Assembly (NCBI GenBank): GCA_031292145.1
Contig: JARLHR010000115.1
Span: 1 to 64,000 of the forward strand
DNA: 64,000 bases
Direction: 5' to 3'
Source: Clostridium sp.
GTDB lineage: Bacteria > Bacillota > Clostridia > Clostridiales > Clostridiaceae
Shown: piece by piece, positions 52,667-62,336 of the stretch
Layout: every line of letters starts with the position of its first letter
Numbering within the stretch: the first letter of the stretch is position 1
The notes under the pieces: model-generated
What the model saw: the letters and a program-made list of their open reading frames with translations, nothing else
Databases searched by the model: none
Told to the model about the DNA's origin: nothing
Made by a program: the position numbers and the translations under genes

Positions 52667-53116
52667 ATGAATAGGATTATGATTGATAGATCTTTATGTG
52701 AAGGGTGCTTAAACTGTACCTTAGCATGTATAGCTGAACATAATGAAAATGGAAAATCAATATTTGATTTAGATCTTGAAGATAGCGCAAATGAAAGTAG
52801 AAGCTATATAGCTTTGGATTCTGAAGGTAAAGCAGCACCAATATTCTGTAGACATTGTGATGAACCAGAATGTGTTGCAGCCTGCATGAGTGGTGCCATG
52901 ACAAAGGATTGTTCTACAGGTGTAGTAACCTATGATGAAAAAAGATGTGCGTCCTGCTTTATGTGCGTAATGTCTTGTCCTTTTGGTGTGCTTAAAGCTG
53001 ATAACGCTACTAAAAGGGTTATATTAAAATGTGATTTATGTGGTGGAAGAGAAGTTCCGAGATGTGTTGAAAATTGCCCAAGTGGAGCTATTTCCTTATG
53101 TAAGGAGGCGGAATAA
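52667..53116 (+). CDS. cooF: CooF-like iron-sulfur electron carrier
   Basis: The protein has 149 residues and four 4Fe-4S-type cysteine groups: CEGCLNCTLAC, CRHCDEPECVAAC, CASCFMCVMSCPFG and CDLCGGREVPRCVENCP. By family knowledge it takes electrons from CooS and passes them on. ATG at 52667 was chosen (box GGGAGATGAG). It lies 17 bases from cooS, and its stop touches the start of the flavin oxidoreductase. Confidence 0.92.
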   Translation: MNRIMIDRSLCEGCLNCTLACIAEHNENGKSIFDLDLEDSANESRSYIALDSEGKAAPIFCRHCDEPECVAACMSGAMTKDCSTGVVTYDEKRCASCFMCVMSCPFGVLKADNATKRVILKCDLCGGREVPRCVENCPSGAISLCKEAE

Positions 53117-54343
53117 ATGAAATATGTAATTATAGGAGCCAGTGCAGCAGGAATAAGTGCTGCACGGACATTAAGAACAGTAGATTCTGACTGTGAAATA
53201 GTTATTATTTCTAAAGATACAGATATATATTCAAGGTGTATGCTACATCTGGTAATAGGTGGAGAAAGAGACACAGAGGGGATTTCCTTTATAGAAAAAG
53301 ATTTCTTTGAAAATAATAATATAAATTGGATTAAGGGTGCAGAAGTAGTTGGAATTAATGAGGATGAAAAGACAGTAATATTAGAAGAAGATAGAAAGGT
53401 TATTTATGACAAATTATTAATAGCCTCTGGTGCTTCAGCTACAATTCCTCCTATTAAAAATTTAAGAGAAGCAAATAATGTTTCCTGCCTTAGGAATATT
53501 GACGACTCAATTTCTATATCTGAAAAGTGCAGTGAAGGCTCTGATGTTGTAATCATAGGCGGAGGCCTTGTAGGTATAGATGCTGTTGCAGGTCTTATTC
53601 ATAAAGGAGCAAATGTATATTTAATTGAAATGGCTGATAGAATACTACCGCTTCAGCTAGATAAGAAAGCATCCTCAAAATATGAAAAATTATTTCTGGA
53701 TAAAAATGTAGACGTAATAACTAACGCTTCTGTTCAAGAAGTTGCACTAGATGAAAGTGGAAATGCAGAAACAGTGATTTTGAGTACAGGAAAAACCATA
53801 TCATGCAAATATATAGTAGTTGCAGCAGGTGTAAGACCCAATGTTGATTTTGTAAGCGATTCATCTGTAAAAGTTGAAAGAGGAATTGTTATAGACAATA
53901 ACTGCAAAACTACTTCTCAAGATATATTTGCAGCAGGAGATGTAACAGGTTTAGCACCAATATGGCCTGTTGCAGTGAAGCAGGGAAAAGCAGCAGCACT
54001 AAATATGGCAGGAGTTGAAACTACTCATGAAGATAATTTTGCATTTCAAAATTCTATGAACTTTTTGGGTCTTGATACTGTGTCTTTAGGCGTAGCTCAG
54101 GCGCCAGATGAAAGTTTTATAACAGATATATTTGAAAGTGAGAGTAGCTATAAAAAAATTATTCACAAGGATGGCATAATATATGGAGCTATATTACAAG
54201 GCGATATATCTTACTGTGGAGTTTTAACTTACTTAATAAAAAATAAGATTAATGTTTCTAACAAGAACAGCAATATATTCAAGTTGAGCTTTGCTGACTT
54301 TTATAATACAAAAGATAATGGAGAATATATTTATGGAATATAA
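53117..54343 (+). CDS. FAD/NAD(P)-dependent oxidoreductase of the CODH operon
   Basis: The protein has 408 residues. The FAD site is IIGASAAGISAARTLR at the start, the NAD(P) site VIIGGGLVGIDAVAGLI near 144, and the second FAD segment IFAAGDVTGLAPIWP near 272. It starts one base after the cooF stop. In clostridia this third gene commonly links CO oxidation to NAD(P)H through CooF; this is family knowledge and needs no hydrogenase. The C-terminal part is of the NirB/rubredoxin-reductase type. Confidence 0.9.
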   Translation: MKYVIIGASAAGISAARTLRTVDSDCEIVIISKDTDIYSRCMLHLVIGGERDTEGISFIEKDFFENNNINWIKGAEVVGINEDEKTVILEEDRKVIYDKLLIASGASATIPPIKNLREANNVSCLRNIDDSISISEKCSEGSDVVIIGGGLVGIDAVAGLIHKGANVYLIEMADRILPLQLDKKASSKYEKLFLDKNVDVITNASVQEVALDESGNAETVILSTGKTISCKYIVVAAGVRPNVDFVSDSSVKVERGIVIDNNCKTTSQDIFAAGDVTGLAPIWPVAVKQGKAAALNMAGVETTHEDNFAFQNSMNFLGLDTVSLGVAQAPDESFITDIFESESSYKKIIHKDGIIYGAILQGDISYCGVLTYLIKNKINVSNKNSNIFKLSFADFYNTKDNGEYIYGI

Positions 54344-54465
54344 ATATAGGTTTCAAAATCGTAATCAGAATTTCATTGTATAAATTTTGTCTTATACGAA
54401 CCAGAATCGAAATTAGTAACAAGTTTAGCAGAAAAGCTGCTTAATTTTTATAAAGTTTTAACACA

Positions 54466-54502
54466 ATAAAAGCTCTTGATTTCAAGGGCTTTTGTTGCTT
54501 TT
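54466..54502 (+). terminator. Terminator of the CODH operon
   Basis: AAAAGCTCTTGA pairs with TCAAGGGCTTTT, followed by GTTGCTTTTTT. It lies 125 bases after the oxidoreductase stop. The rest of 54344-54717 shows no gene. Confidence 0.75.
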
Positions 54503-54717
54503 TTGCATGCCTTACTTGAAACACTATTTTTTATTTCTTTCTATAATTCTATAGCTAATGGGAACCCCTTGTTAACTCCTATTCTAAATTTTTAGTAGTG
54601 AGTTAAACTTAGTCATGATAGATATTTCTTTAGCAATATAGTATACTATGTATTACAATGTAAAAAAAAGTATAATCTTGATTTTTTATATAGCATATAT
54701 TGAGTAGGGGTAGTTTC

Positions 54718-56916
54718 ATGGGTAAAAAAGATGTGATGGAAAAAATAGATATGCTTCTTGAAAAAGCTAATGAACTTAAAAATACCGATTCTAGGCAGAC
54801 AATAGATATTTTGAATTATGTGCTAAGTTTATGTGAAGAAGTAGAGTATACTCTTGGTGAAAAAGTAGCTTTCTTATATAATTCATATGTATATATTAAT
54901 ATTGGTAAATATGAAGAAGCTTTGCCTATGGCAATTGATTCACTTCAACACTTTGTTAAGGAAGGATTTTATGACCTTCAATGGATGGCATATAATACAT
55001 TGGGGATTATATTTTATCAGCTAGGAGATATTCAAAAAAGTATGGATTTTTATAACAATTCTCAAGCGGTTGCAATGGAAATTGATTTGGGTAAGAAATA
55101 TAATAATAATTTTACTGGCCAAAAATCAATGGTATTAACATTAAATAATATAGCGGAAAATTATAAAGCGTTGAAAGAATACAGAGAAGCGCTAAATCAT
55201 TGTGAGATGGCATATAATATTGATGAACAATTTAACTATAGCCTAACTAGGGGATTGACAATACTTAGCTTAGGTGAAATATATTATTTATTAGGCGAAT
55301 ACGAAAAGGCAAGTGATTTATCCTATAAGGCTATAGAATATTTAAAAAAATATAATTATAATATAGCAATTGCTGATGCTTACAAATTAATGGCATTGAA
55401 TCTGTGGAAAATGGGTCATTACGAAAAGTCAGAGGAGTACTTTTATATTGCAATTCATTTAAACGAGAAGGAATCTATACCTAATTATAGAATCAATGCA
55501 TTAATTGATTACTATGAATATTTAAAGGATAGAGAAAAATTAACGGAAGCTCTTGAGATTTTAATTAATGCATGTGAATTAGCAAAAGAATATAAGATTC
55601 CAGAAAGAGTATCAGAAATATCTATTCTGATAGCAATTTTTTATGGTAATTTAGGGGATTATGAAAATGCTTTAAAATATACAAAATTACATTATGAATA
55701 TGAAGAAGCATATTCTAAATCTTATTGTAGGAACATCGTTAACAGTTTAAAGATAAAAAAGAAAATGAAAGAAATTGAAAAAGAAAATAATGAAATTATA
55801 GAGAGAAACAGAAGCTTAAAGATTCAAAAACAATCTTTACAAGTGCTTGTAGAAAAAATATCGATAATCAGTGAATTGGGGCAGAAAATAACATCAACTT
55901 TAAACATAGATTCTATAATGAATATGGTTTATTCAAGCATCAAAAGCTTTATGAATTTATCTTATTTTGCAATTGGCCTTTATGATGAAAATAATTCTAT
56001 TATTAATTATTTGTATGCTATGGATAGAGGTGAAAAATGTGAAAAACATAGTATATCAATTAATGATGGACAAACTTTTGCTGGGAATTGTATTAAAAAT
56101 AGAGAATTAATTATAATTAATAATATCAGTGATGAGTTTACAAAATACATTGATAAGAAAACTTATGATAAATTGGTAAAATTAGATAATAATGCTGAAT
56201 TGAACTCACTGATTTTTTGTCCCCTTATAGTAAATACAAAAATTATAGGAATAATAACAATACAAAGTAAAGAAAAGGATTCTTTTAATTTATATTATAT
56301 TGAAATGGTCAAATCCCTATCAGCCTATGCTGCAATTGCAATTAATAATGCCATAAAATCAATGGAATTAGAAAATTTAAATGAAGTACTACTATCTTTA
56401 TCTGAAAAAGATGAGTTGACAGGGATTGCCAATAGGCGTAAATTTGATGATTATATAAATTATGTTTGGGATGTTAGTATAGAAAAAGGGAGCGATATAG
56501 CTTTACTTATTATCGATATAGATTATTTTAAAGAATATAATGATAATCTTGGCCATTTAGAAGGAGACAAATGTATTGCTAGTGTTGCTAATACTTTGGC
56601 AAATTTAAATTCAAGACCATATTTTGTTGCAAGATATGGCGGAGATGAGTTTGTGATTGTGTTACCAGAATGTTCAATTGATGATGCGGTTAAATTTGGG
56701 AATGATATAGAAGCAAAAATAGCAGAACTTAATATTCCACATAGATTTTCGAAGGTTTCTAATAAAATCACATTATCAATTGGTGTTGCTTCTGCTATAC
56801 CAATTAAAGATATTTCAATAAATGAATTAATAAAAAGAGCCGATAATGCTCTTTATATTTCTAAAAAACGTGGAAGAAATCAAGTATCAGTTAGGGATCT
56901 TCAAAAAAATAACTAG
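54718..56916 (+). CDS. TPR-GAF-GGDEF diguanylate cyclase (first copy)
   Basis: The protein has 732 residues and no membrane segment. Tetratricopeptide repeats fill residues 30-340, for example AYNTLGIIFYQLGDIQKSMD and GLTILSLGEIYYLLGEYEKA. A coiled-coil follows near 345-390, then a GAF domain (about 395-550) with IFCPLIVNTKIIGIITIQS. The GGDEF domain ends the protein, with active-site RYGGDEFVIVLPE near 642. No RxxD product-inhibition site precedes it. It likely makes cyclic di-GMP in response to a protein or small-ligand signal. The next gene is its close paralogue. Confidence 0.92.
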   Translation: MGKKDVMEKIDMLLEKANELKNTDSRQTIDILNYVLSLCEEVEYTLGEKVAFLYNSYVYINIGKYEEALPMAIDSLQHFVKEGFYDLQWMAYNTLGIIFYQLGDIQKSMDFYNNSQAVAMEIDLGKKYNNNFTGQKSMVLTLNNIAENYKALKEYREALNHCEMAYNIDEQFNYSLTRGLTILSLGEIYYLLGEYEKASDLSYKAIEYLKKYNYNIAIADAYKLMALNLWKMGHYEKSEEYFYIAIHLNEKESIPNYRINALIDYYEYLKDREKLTEALEILINACELAKEYKIPERVSEISILIAIFYGNLGDYENALKYTKLHYEYEEAYSKSYCRNIVNSLKIKKKMKEIEKENNEIIERNRSLKIQKQSLQVLVEKISIISELGQKITSTLNIDSIMNMVYSSIKSFMNLSYFAIGLYDENNSIINYLYAMDRGEKCEKHSISINDGQTFAGNCIKNRELIIINNISDEFTKYIDKKTYDKLVKLDNNAELNSLIFCPLIVNTKIIGIITIQSKEKDSFNLYYIEMVKSLSAYAAIAINNAIKSMELENLNEVLLSLSEKDELTGIANRRKFDDYINYVWDVSIEKGSDIALLIIDIDYFKEYNDNLGHLEGDKCIASVANTLANLNSRPYFVARYGGDEFVIVLPECSIDDAVKFGNDIEAKIAELNIPHRFSKVSNKITLSIGVASAIPIKDISINELIKRADNALYISKKRGRNQVSVRDLQKNN

Positions 56917-56929
56917 TCATATTCTGTCT

Positions 56930-57052
56930 GTTTTGTGTTATGCTTCATCACCACAACACTTACATAGCTTACTATGCACGGGTTATGGTTCTTCGCCTAG
57001 CGCAAAATATCCTCAGAATCTTTGACTTGTTATTTTTTTCAGATCCCTTAAA
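56930..57052. repeat. Degenerate repeat with family 1 right end
   Basis: TTTGACTTGTTATTTTTTTC at 57020 on is close to the right part of family 1 (GGACTTGTTATTTTCTTTC), and AGATCCCTTAA resembles the altered end seen at 1484. The left end is not found. Confidence 0.4.
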
Positions 57053-57149
57053 AGATATGATTAATTGTGATAAGTTTATTTTTTACATTTATATAGTGTT
57101 ATAATATATGGTAAAGATATAATTTATACTTTTTAATAGGAGTAGTTTT

Positions 57150-59333
57150 ATGAATATAAGCGACATGAGAGAAAAAATTGATGAACTTCTCAAAAAAGCC
57201 AATGGGCTTAGATATGTAGATTCTAATTATACAATAGAAATTTCAAATGAAGCGCTTAATTTAGCTAAAGAGATAGGGTATATTCTTGGTGAAAAAATAT
57301 CTATTTTATATATAGCATGCGCTTATAACAATATTGGTAAAAATGAAGAAGCGTTACCTTTATTACTCGATACACTTCATTATTCTGTTAAAGAGGGTAT
57401 TTATGACATTAAGTGGATGACATATAATACATTAGGTATGTTGTTTTGTGATTTAGGAGACATTGAACGAAGTATGGAGTTTTACAACAATGCCCAAGAA
57501 GCTGCAATGGAAATTGATTTAGGGAAAAAATATCATGAAGATTTTAATTCAACACGATCAATTGTGCTAACTTTAAATAATATAGCAGAAAATTATAAGA
57601 TTCTTAAAGAATATAAAGATGCGTTAAATTATTGTGAAAAAGCTTATAATATTGATAAAAAATTTGACTATAGTTTATCTAAAGGATTAATTGTCCTTAG
57701 TTTAGGTGAAATATATTATTTAATAGGTGATTATGAAAAGGCAGATGGACTCTCTCACCAAGCTTTACGGCATTTAACACAGTATAATTATAATATAGCG
57801 GAAGCTGATGCTTATAAATTGATGGCTTTGACTTCCTGGAAAAAAGGAAATTATGAAAAGGCTGATGAATATTTTAATATTGCTATGGAATTAAACGACA
57901 GAGAAGCAATACCTAATTACGAAATTGATGCATTAATCAGCTATTATGAATATTTAAAAGATCGTGAAAAACTAACAGAAGCTTTAGAAATATTAACCAA
58001 TGCGTGTAATTTATCAATACAATATAACATCCCAGAAAAAGTATCAGAAACATCTATTTTGTTATCAATTTTTTATGGGGATTTAGGCGATTATGAAAAT
58101 TCTTTAAAATGTGCAAATCTACACTATGATTATGAAAAAATATATACTGAATCCTATCACAAGAATATATTTAATAGTTTAAATATAAAAAAGAAAATGC
58201 AGGAAATTGAAAAAGAAAACAATGAGATTGCAGAGAAAAATAGAAATTTAAGAACACAAAAACAATCTTTGCAAATACTTGTTGAAAAAATATCAATAAT
58301 AAGTGAATTGGGACAGAAAATAACATCAATTCTAGATAAAGATTCCCTGATAGATGCATTATATTCAAGCATTAAAAGTTTTATGAACTTATCATTTTTG
58401 GGAATCGGACTTTATGATGAAAATAGTGGAATGATAAATTACTTAGATGTTGTTTACAATGGCGAAAAAGAAAAAAGGGAAAGTATATCAATTAATGATA
58501 AAACAACGTTTGCTGGAGTTTGTATTAAGAAAAGAGAATTAATTATAATTAATAATACCAGTGAGGAATTCATTAAATATATCGATGAAAAAACGTATAC
58601 TGAGCAATTAAAATTACGCAACAATGCTGACTTAAACTCACTTATTTTTTGCCCTCTTATAGTAAACACTAAAGTTATAGGAATGATGACAATACAAAGT
58701 GAAGAAAAAGATGCTTTTACTTCATATCATGTAGAAATGGTTAAATCATTATCTTCTTATGCTGCTGTTGCAATTAATAATGCGATAAAATCGATGGAAT
58801 TAGAAAATTTAAATGAAATATTATTAGCTTCATCTGAGAAAGATAAATTAACGGGAATTGCCAATAGGCGTAAATTTGATGATTATATAAATTATATTTG
58901 GAATGTTAGCATAGAAGAGAGGAATAGTATAGCTTTACTCATTATAGATATTGATTATTTTAAAGAATATAATGATAATTTTGGTCACTTAGAAGGCGAT
59001 AAATGTATAGCTAGTGTTGCTGATGCTTTGGCAAATTTGAATGCTAGGCAATATTTTGCTGGAAGATATGGTGGAGATGAATTTGTAGTTATATTGCCGA
59101 AATGTTCAATTAAAGAGGCGAGTGAATTTGCTGAGAATTTAAAAACTACAATAGTAGAACTTAATATTCCACACAAATTCTCAAAAATTTCAGATAAGGT
59201 TACATTGTCAATTGGTGTTGCTTCTATTGTGCCTAATAAAGATACCTCAATAAATCAATTACTGAAAAAAGCTGATGATGCACTCTATATTGCCAAAAAG
59301 CGTGGAAGAAATCAAGTGGCAACTAATGATTAA
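57150..59333 (+). CDS. TPR-GAF-GGDEF diguanylate cyclase (second copy)
   Basis: The protein has 727 residues and the same plan and much the same text as the first copy: TPR repeats (AYNNIGKNEEALPLLLDTLH), coiled-coil, GAF with IFCPLIVNTKVIGMMTIQS, and GRYGGDEFVVILPK near 637. The active site is intact and the RxxD site absent. AGGAGT precedes the ATG. The pair arose by tandem duplication; an intergenic stretch with repeat traces separates them, so each may have its own promoter. Confidence 0.92.
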   Translation: MNISDMREKIDELLKKANGLRYVDSNYTIEISNEALNLAKEIGYILGEKISILYIACAYNNIGKNEEALPLLLDTLHYSVKEGIYDIKWMTYNTLGMLFCDLGDIERSMEFYNNAQEAAMEIDLGKKYHEDFNSTRSIVLTLNNIAENYKILKEYKDALNYCEKAYNIDKKFDYSLSKGLIVLSLGEIYYLIGDYEKADGLSHQALRHLTQYNYNIAEADAYKLMALTSWKKGNYEKADEYFNIAMELNDREAIPNYEIDALISYYEYLKDREKLTEALEILTNACNLSIQYNIPEKVSETSILLSIFYGDLGDYENSLKCANLHYDYEKIYTESYHKNIFNSLNIKKKMQEIEKENNEIAEKNRNLRTQKQSLQILVEKISIISELGQKITSILDKDSLIDALYSSIKSFMNLSFLGIGLYDENSGMINYLDVVYNGEKEKRESISINDKTTFAGVCIKKRELIIINNTSEEFIKYIDEKTYTEQLKLRNNADLNSLIFCPLIVNTKVIGMMTIQSEEKDAFTSYHVEMVKSLSSYAAVAINNAIKSMELENLNEILLASSEKDKLTGIANRRKFDDYINYIWNVSIEERNSIALLIIDIDYFKEYNDNFGHLEGDKCIASVADALANLNARQYFAGRYGGDEFVVILPKCSIKEASEFAENLKTTIVELNIPHKFSKISDKVTLSIGVASIVPNKDTSINQLLKKADDALYIAKKRGRNQVATND

Positions 59334-59799
59334 TGATGAGGCTAAATGTGGAAGTTAGTGTAAATTGCGTTGATTATTTGACATGCTAAAAACCTTATGA
59401 TATCCCTATCATAAAGTATAATCTAAACAAAATAAGTGCAGGATTGTTACTGGTAATGCAGGCTATACCTAAGAAATGTAGAGCAAATACATCTACAGTT
59501 AGCTGGTCTAGTTTTCTTTCATGTGTCCTATCTCATAAGTCTATATTATATTTCTTTAAATTAAAAGAATAAAAATGAGTTTTTGAATATTTTCAAGAAA
59601 TTCTGTGATTTTCATTATAAATTACCCAGTATCTAGTCAAATGATTTAATATTTTAAAAAATCTTAAGAAATTTCGAGATAAAGAATAATAATTAAAAAA
59701 GTACAGATAATATAATGAAATAAATTAAAGAAATATAAAATTGGTAATAGGTTTACATTGACAAGGTGGTACTATAAATGATAAAATAATATATTTTGA
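59334..59799. other. Intergenic stretch with a repeat trace
   Basis: A hairpin CTTATGATA/TATCATAAG lies near 59393-59416, and TTTTCTTTCATGTGTCCTA at 59512-59530 matches the right end of family 1. No gene was recognised. Confidence 0.45.
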
Positions 59800-59828
59800 T
59801 TGACAAATTAATGGAGTTGATATATAAT
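59800..59828 (+). promoter_or_regulatory. Strong sigma-A promoter of veg
   Basis: TTGACA at 59800-59805 and TATAAT at 59823-59828, both perfect, with 17 bases between. The veg promoter of Bacillus is also known as one of the strongest vegetative promoters. Confidence 0.9.
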
Positions 59829-59851
59829 ATAGAATGAAAGAGGGTGTTTAC

Positions 59852-60094
59852 ATGGAAAAAGTTAAAACTATTGCTTCCATAAAAAATGACATAGAGAGAC
59901 ACGTAGGTGAAAAAGTTACTCTAAAGGCTAATGGTGGAAGGAAAAAGATTTTAGTTAATGATGGTATCATCGAAAGTGTGTACTCAAGTATTTTTGTTAT
60001 AAGATTAAAAAATGACACCCAAAGGACTGTGACATATAGTTATTCAGATGTATTAACAAAGACTGTACAATTGGTATTTCCAACTAGAATATAA
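59852..60094 (+). CDS. veg: Veg protein
   Basis: The protein has 80 residues and is typical of Veg: IASIKNDIERHVGEKVTLKA, then GGRKKILVNDGIIESVYSSI and VTYSYSDVLTKTVQL. The fold is a small SH3-like barrel. In Bacillus it supports biofilm gene expression and spore outgrowth. The ATG at 59852 lies behind GAGGGTG, an earlier ATG at 59834 would hide that box. A terminator follows. In most spore formers it lies beside yabG, but here 42 kb away. Confidence 0.93.
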   Translation: MEKVKTIASIKNDIERHVGEKVTLKANGGRKKILVNDGIIESVYSSIFVIRLKNDTQRTVTYSYSDVLTKTVQLVFPTRI

Positions 60095-60120
60095 ACTTCG
60101 ATCAAGTCGGGGTTTTTCTT
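60090..60120 (+). terminator. Terminator of veg
   Basis: AAACTTCGA pairs with TCGGGGTTT (with G-T pairs) around TCAAG, followed by TTCTTGTTTTTT. It overlaps the end of veg. Confidence 0.7.
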
Positions 60121-60315
60121 GTTTTTTACTGTAAATAAATTTATAGAATATAAGGGGATAAGGATTAGTTAACTGCTAATTTTTATCCCTTTAATATTCT
60201 ATAATTTTTATATGTCAATTATCTACAAATAAATTAAATAGAATGTATTCATAAGGTAAAGTAATAGGGTATATTCAAAAAAATAAAATAAATTTTATAT
60301 TTTTAAATAAAAAAA

Positions 60316-60347
60316 GAAAGATGGTGGGTTTCCATCTTTCAACTATG
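60316..60347 (-). terminator. Hairpin with a T-run only on the minus strand
   Basis: GAAAGATGG and CCATCTTTC form the stem. Read leftward, CTTTCTTTTTTT follows, giving a good terminator. Read rightward there is no T-run. No leftward gene is seen nearby. The rest of 60121-60638 is AT-rich and has no other feature I recognise except a presumed sporulation promoter for sipL. Confidence 0.45.
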
Positions 60348-60638
60348 GTATAAAAGGGTATTGAGAATTTATGAGAGGTTATATGGTCAATAACCACTTA
60401 CTATATTACGACATAACACATCATATGTCAATAAAAAAATCAAAAAAAATTAAAAAAATTTTACGACATTATGGAGAATTGCCGGTGATTTTGTATATTA
60501 GTACATCATAGTTGATAAATGTTAATTAATACAATATGAATTAATTAATATTGTTAGTAATATGAGAAATATTTCTATCATAAATTCCCAATGTTAAGTA
60601 TATAAATGAGTAATAGGAATTTTATGGAGGTATGAAAT

Positions 60639-62201
60639 ATGGCAGATATAGATGTTATAAAGGAAAATGTACAATTTGAACAGTTGCTAAGGGAAAATAA
60701 TTCTAATGCATTATTAAAAGATGAATATTTGATTCCTGACACTCATCCTGATGTGCAAGAAATATTAACTGTTGAAGCTAGACCTATGATAAACAGTAAG
60801 GAGTTAATGGGAGATAAAATAGTAATAGAAGGGAAAGTTGAATTTACAGTAATATATTTAGCTAAGGAAGATGGTCTTACAGCTAATTCAGTTAACTATA
60901 CTCAAAACTTCACAAACAATATTGACTTGAATCAAGGAGAAAATAGAGTAATTTGTGAAGCAGAGTGTAATGTTGATCATATTGAAGCAAATATAATGAA
61001 TGAGAGGAAAATAGCTATTCAGGGTATAATTACCATACAGTGGGAACTTTATAAAAGCAATGAATTTGAATTTGTAAAGGATATTGAAGGTAATAATGAT
61101 GTAGAAGTTTTAAAGAAAACAGAAACAATAAACAAAATTAATGCAACTCAGGATATAGAGCTAACAGGTAAATCTGCAATTAGAGTGGGAATGGATAAAC
61201 CGCAAATAGGAAAGATATTAAAGTGTTCTCCGTTATTACACAAAAAGGAGATAAAGATTGTAGATGATAAGATTTACCTTGGATGTTACTGCAAGTTAAA
61301 TATTTTATACAAAGGTGATGATTCGAAAGATATAATACCTTTAGAGGATGATATTTATCTATCAAAAGAAGAAGAAATTAAAGGCATTACACCAGATATG
61401 ATTCCAACAGTTTCGTATGAAATAGCAAATAATAATTTAATGTTAGAAGAAGATGACTTGGGTGAAGTAAGAATCATAAATGATGAATTTATAGTTAAGG
61501 CAAATGTTAAAATATTCTCCAAAGAAAACATAGATACAATCAAAGATGCATATTCAACTAAATGCTTATTTGGGCTTCAAAAAAATGAACACGATGTTGG
61601 AATTCTTCAAGGAATAAATAATACTGAAGCAATTGTCAAGCATAACATTCAATTAAAGGAGAATAACCCAAGGCCAGAACATATTATAGCTGCTAATGGA
61701 ACTGTAATCCTAACAGATAAACAAATTTTAAAAGATAGGATTGCTGTAGAAGGAATTATTAAAGCAGATGTGTTATATAAAACAGGTGAAGAGGACAAAT
61801 ATATAGCAAGTGTAAAGGCAGAAATACCATTCTCAACAATAATTGAGATTTTAGGTGCCGATGAAAATATGAAATCTATTGTAAAAGCAGCTTTAGAGGG
61901 CATAGAGGCATTTGTTGAAGGTAATAGTATAGCGGTAAAGGCTACTGTAATATTGAATGGAAAAATTTTATATGAAATGAACAAAGAGTTTATTTCAGAT
62001 ATAGTTGAAGAAGAGGGCGAGATTCCGAAAAATAAAGCAAGTATAACCATTTATGTTGTAGGGGAAGGCGATACTCTTTGGGATTTGGCGAAGAAATATA
62101 ATACAACTGTCAATGATTTAATTAAAATTAATAAGATTGAAGAGCCAGAACATATTCAACACGGCTGCAAATTAATAATTCCAGGACGAGCTGTTTTTTA
62201 A
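60639..62201 (+). CDS. sipL: Spore morphogenesis protein SipL (SPOCS/LysM)
   Basis: The protein has 520 residues with repeated SPOCS (DUF3794) segments, for example LIPDTHPDVQEILTVEARP near 28 and ECNVDHIEANIMNERKIAIQ near 108, and a C-terminal LysM domain (YVVGEGDTLWDLAKKYNTTV to LIIPG, about 472-518). In C. difficile SipL binds SpoIVA through the LysM part to encase the forespore with coat. GGAGGT precedes the ATG. Its link with veg and yabG is conserved in clostridia; here veg is next to it and yabG is not. Confidence 0.92.
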   Translation: MADIDVIKENVQFEQLLRENNSNALLKDEYLIPDTHPDVQEILTVEARPMINSKELMGDKIVIEGKVEFTVIYLAKEDGLTANSVNYTQNFTNNIDLNQGENRVICEAECNVDHIEANIMNERKIAIQGIITIQWELYKSNEFEFVKDIEGNNDVEVLKKTETINKINATQDIELTGKSAIRVGMDKPQIGKILKCSPLLHKKEIKIVDDKIYLGCYCKLNILYKGDDSKDIIPLEDDIYLSKEEEIKGITPDMIPTVSYEIANNNLMLEEDDLGEVRIINDEFIVKANVKIFSKENIDTIKDAYSTKCLFGLQKNEHDVGILQGINNTEAIVKHNIQLKENNPRPEHIIAANGTVILTDKQILKDRIAVEGIIKADVLYKTGEEDKYIASVKAEIPFSTIIEILGADENMKSIVKAALEGIEAFVEGNSIAVKATVILNGKILYEMNKEFISDIVEEEGEIPKNKASITIYVVGEGDTLWDLAKKYNTTVNDLIKINKIEEPEHIQHGCKLIIPGRAVF

Positions 62202-62288
62202 AGTGAAAAATTAACAAATGTTATAAAAATTCTACATCCCAATCACGAAACTTTAATAAATACTGCTAATTGTTAATTGAATATACGC

Positions 62289-62336
62289 GGATCCATTAAA
62301 ATAATTCTAAGGTTATTTTGATGGATTCTTTTTTGT
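62289..62336 (+). terminator. Terminator after sipL
   Basis: GATCCATTAAAATAA pairs with TTATTTTGATGGATTC, followed by TTTTTTGT. Confidence 0.85.

Noticed and set aside
52930-53274. Leftward frame across cooF and the oxidoreductase
   Set aside because: Antisense to two clear genes; no support.
54780-55720. Repeated blocks in the cyclase gene as possible CRISPR or tandem DNA repeats
   Set aside because: They are protein TPR repeats with degenerate DNA; no CRISPR array was found in the window.
61649-62050. Leftward 133-codon frame in sipL
   Set aside because: Antisense to sipL; no start signals or family match.
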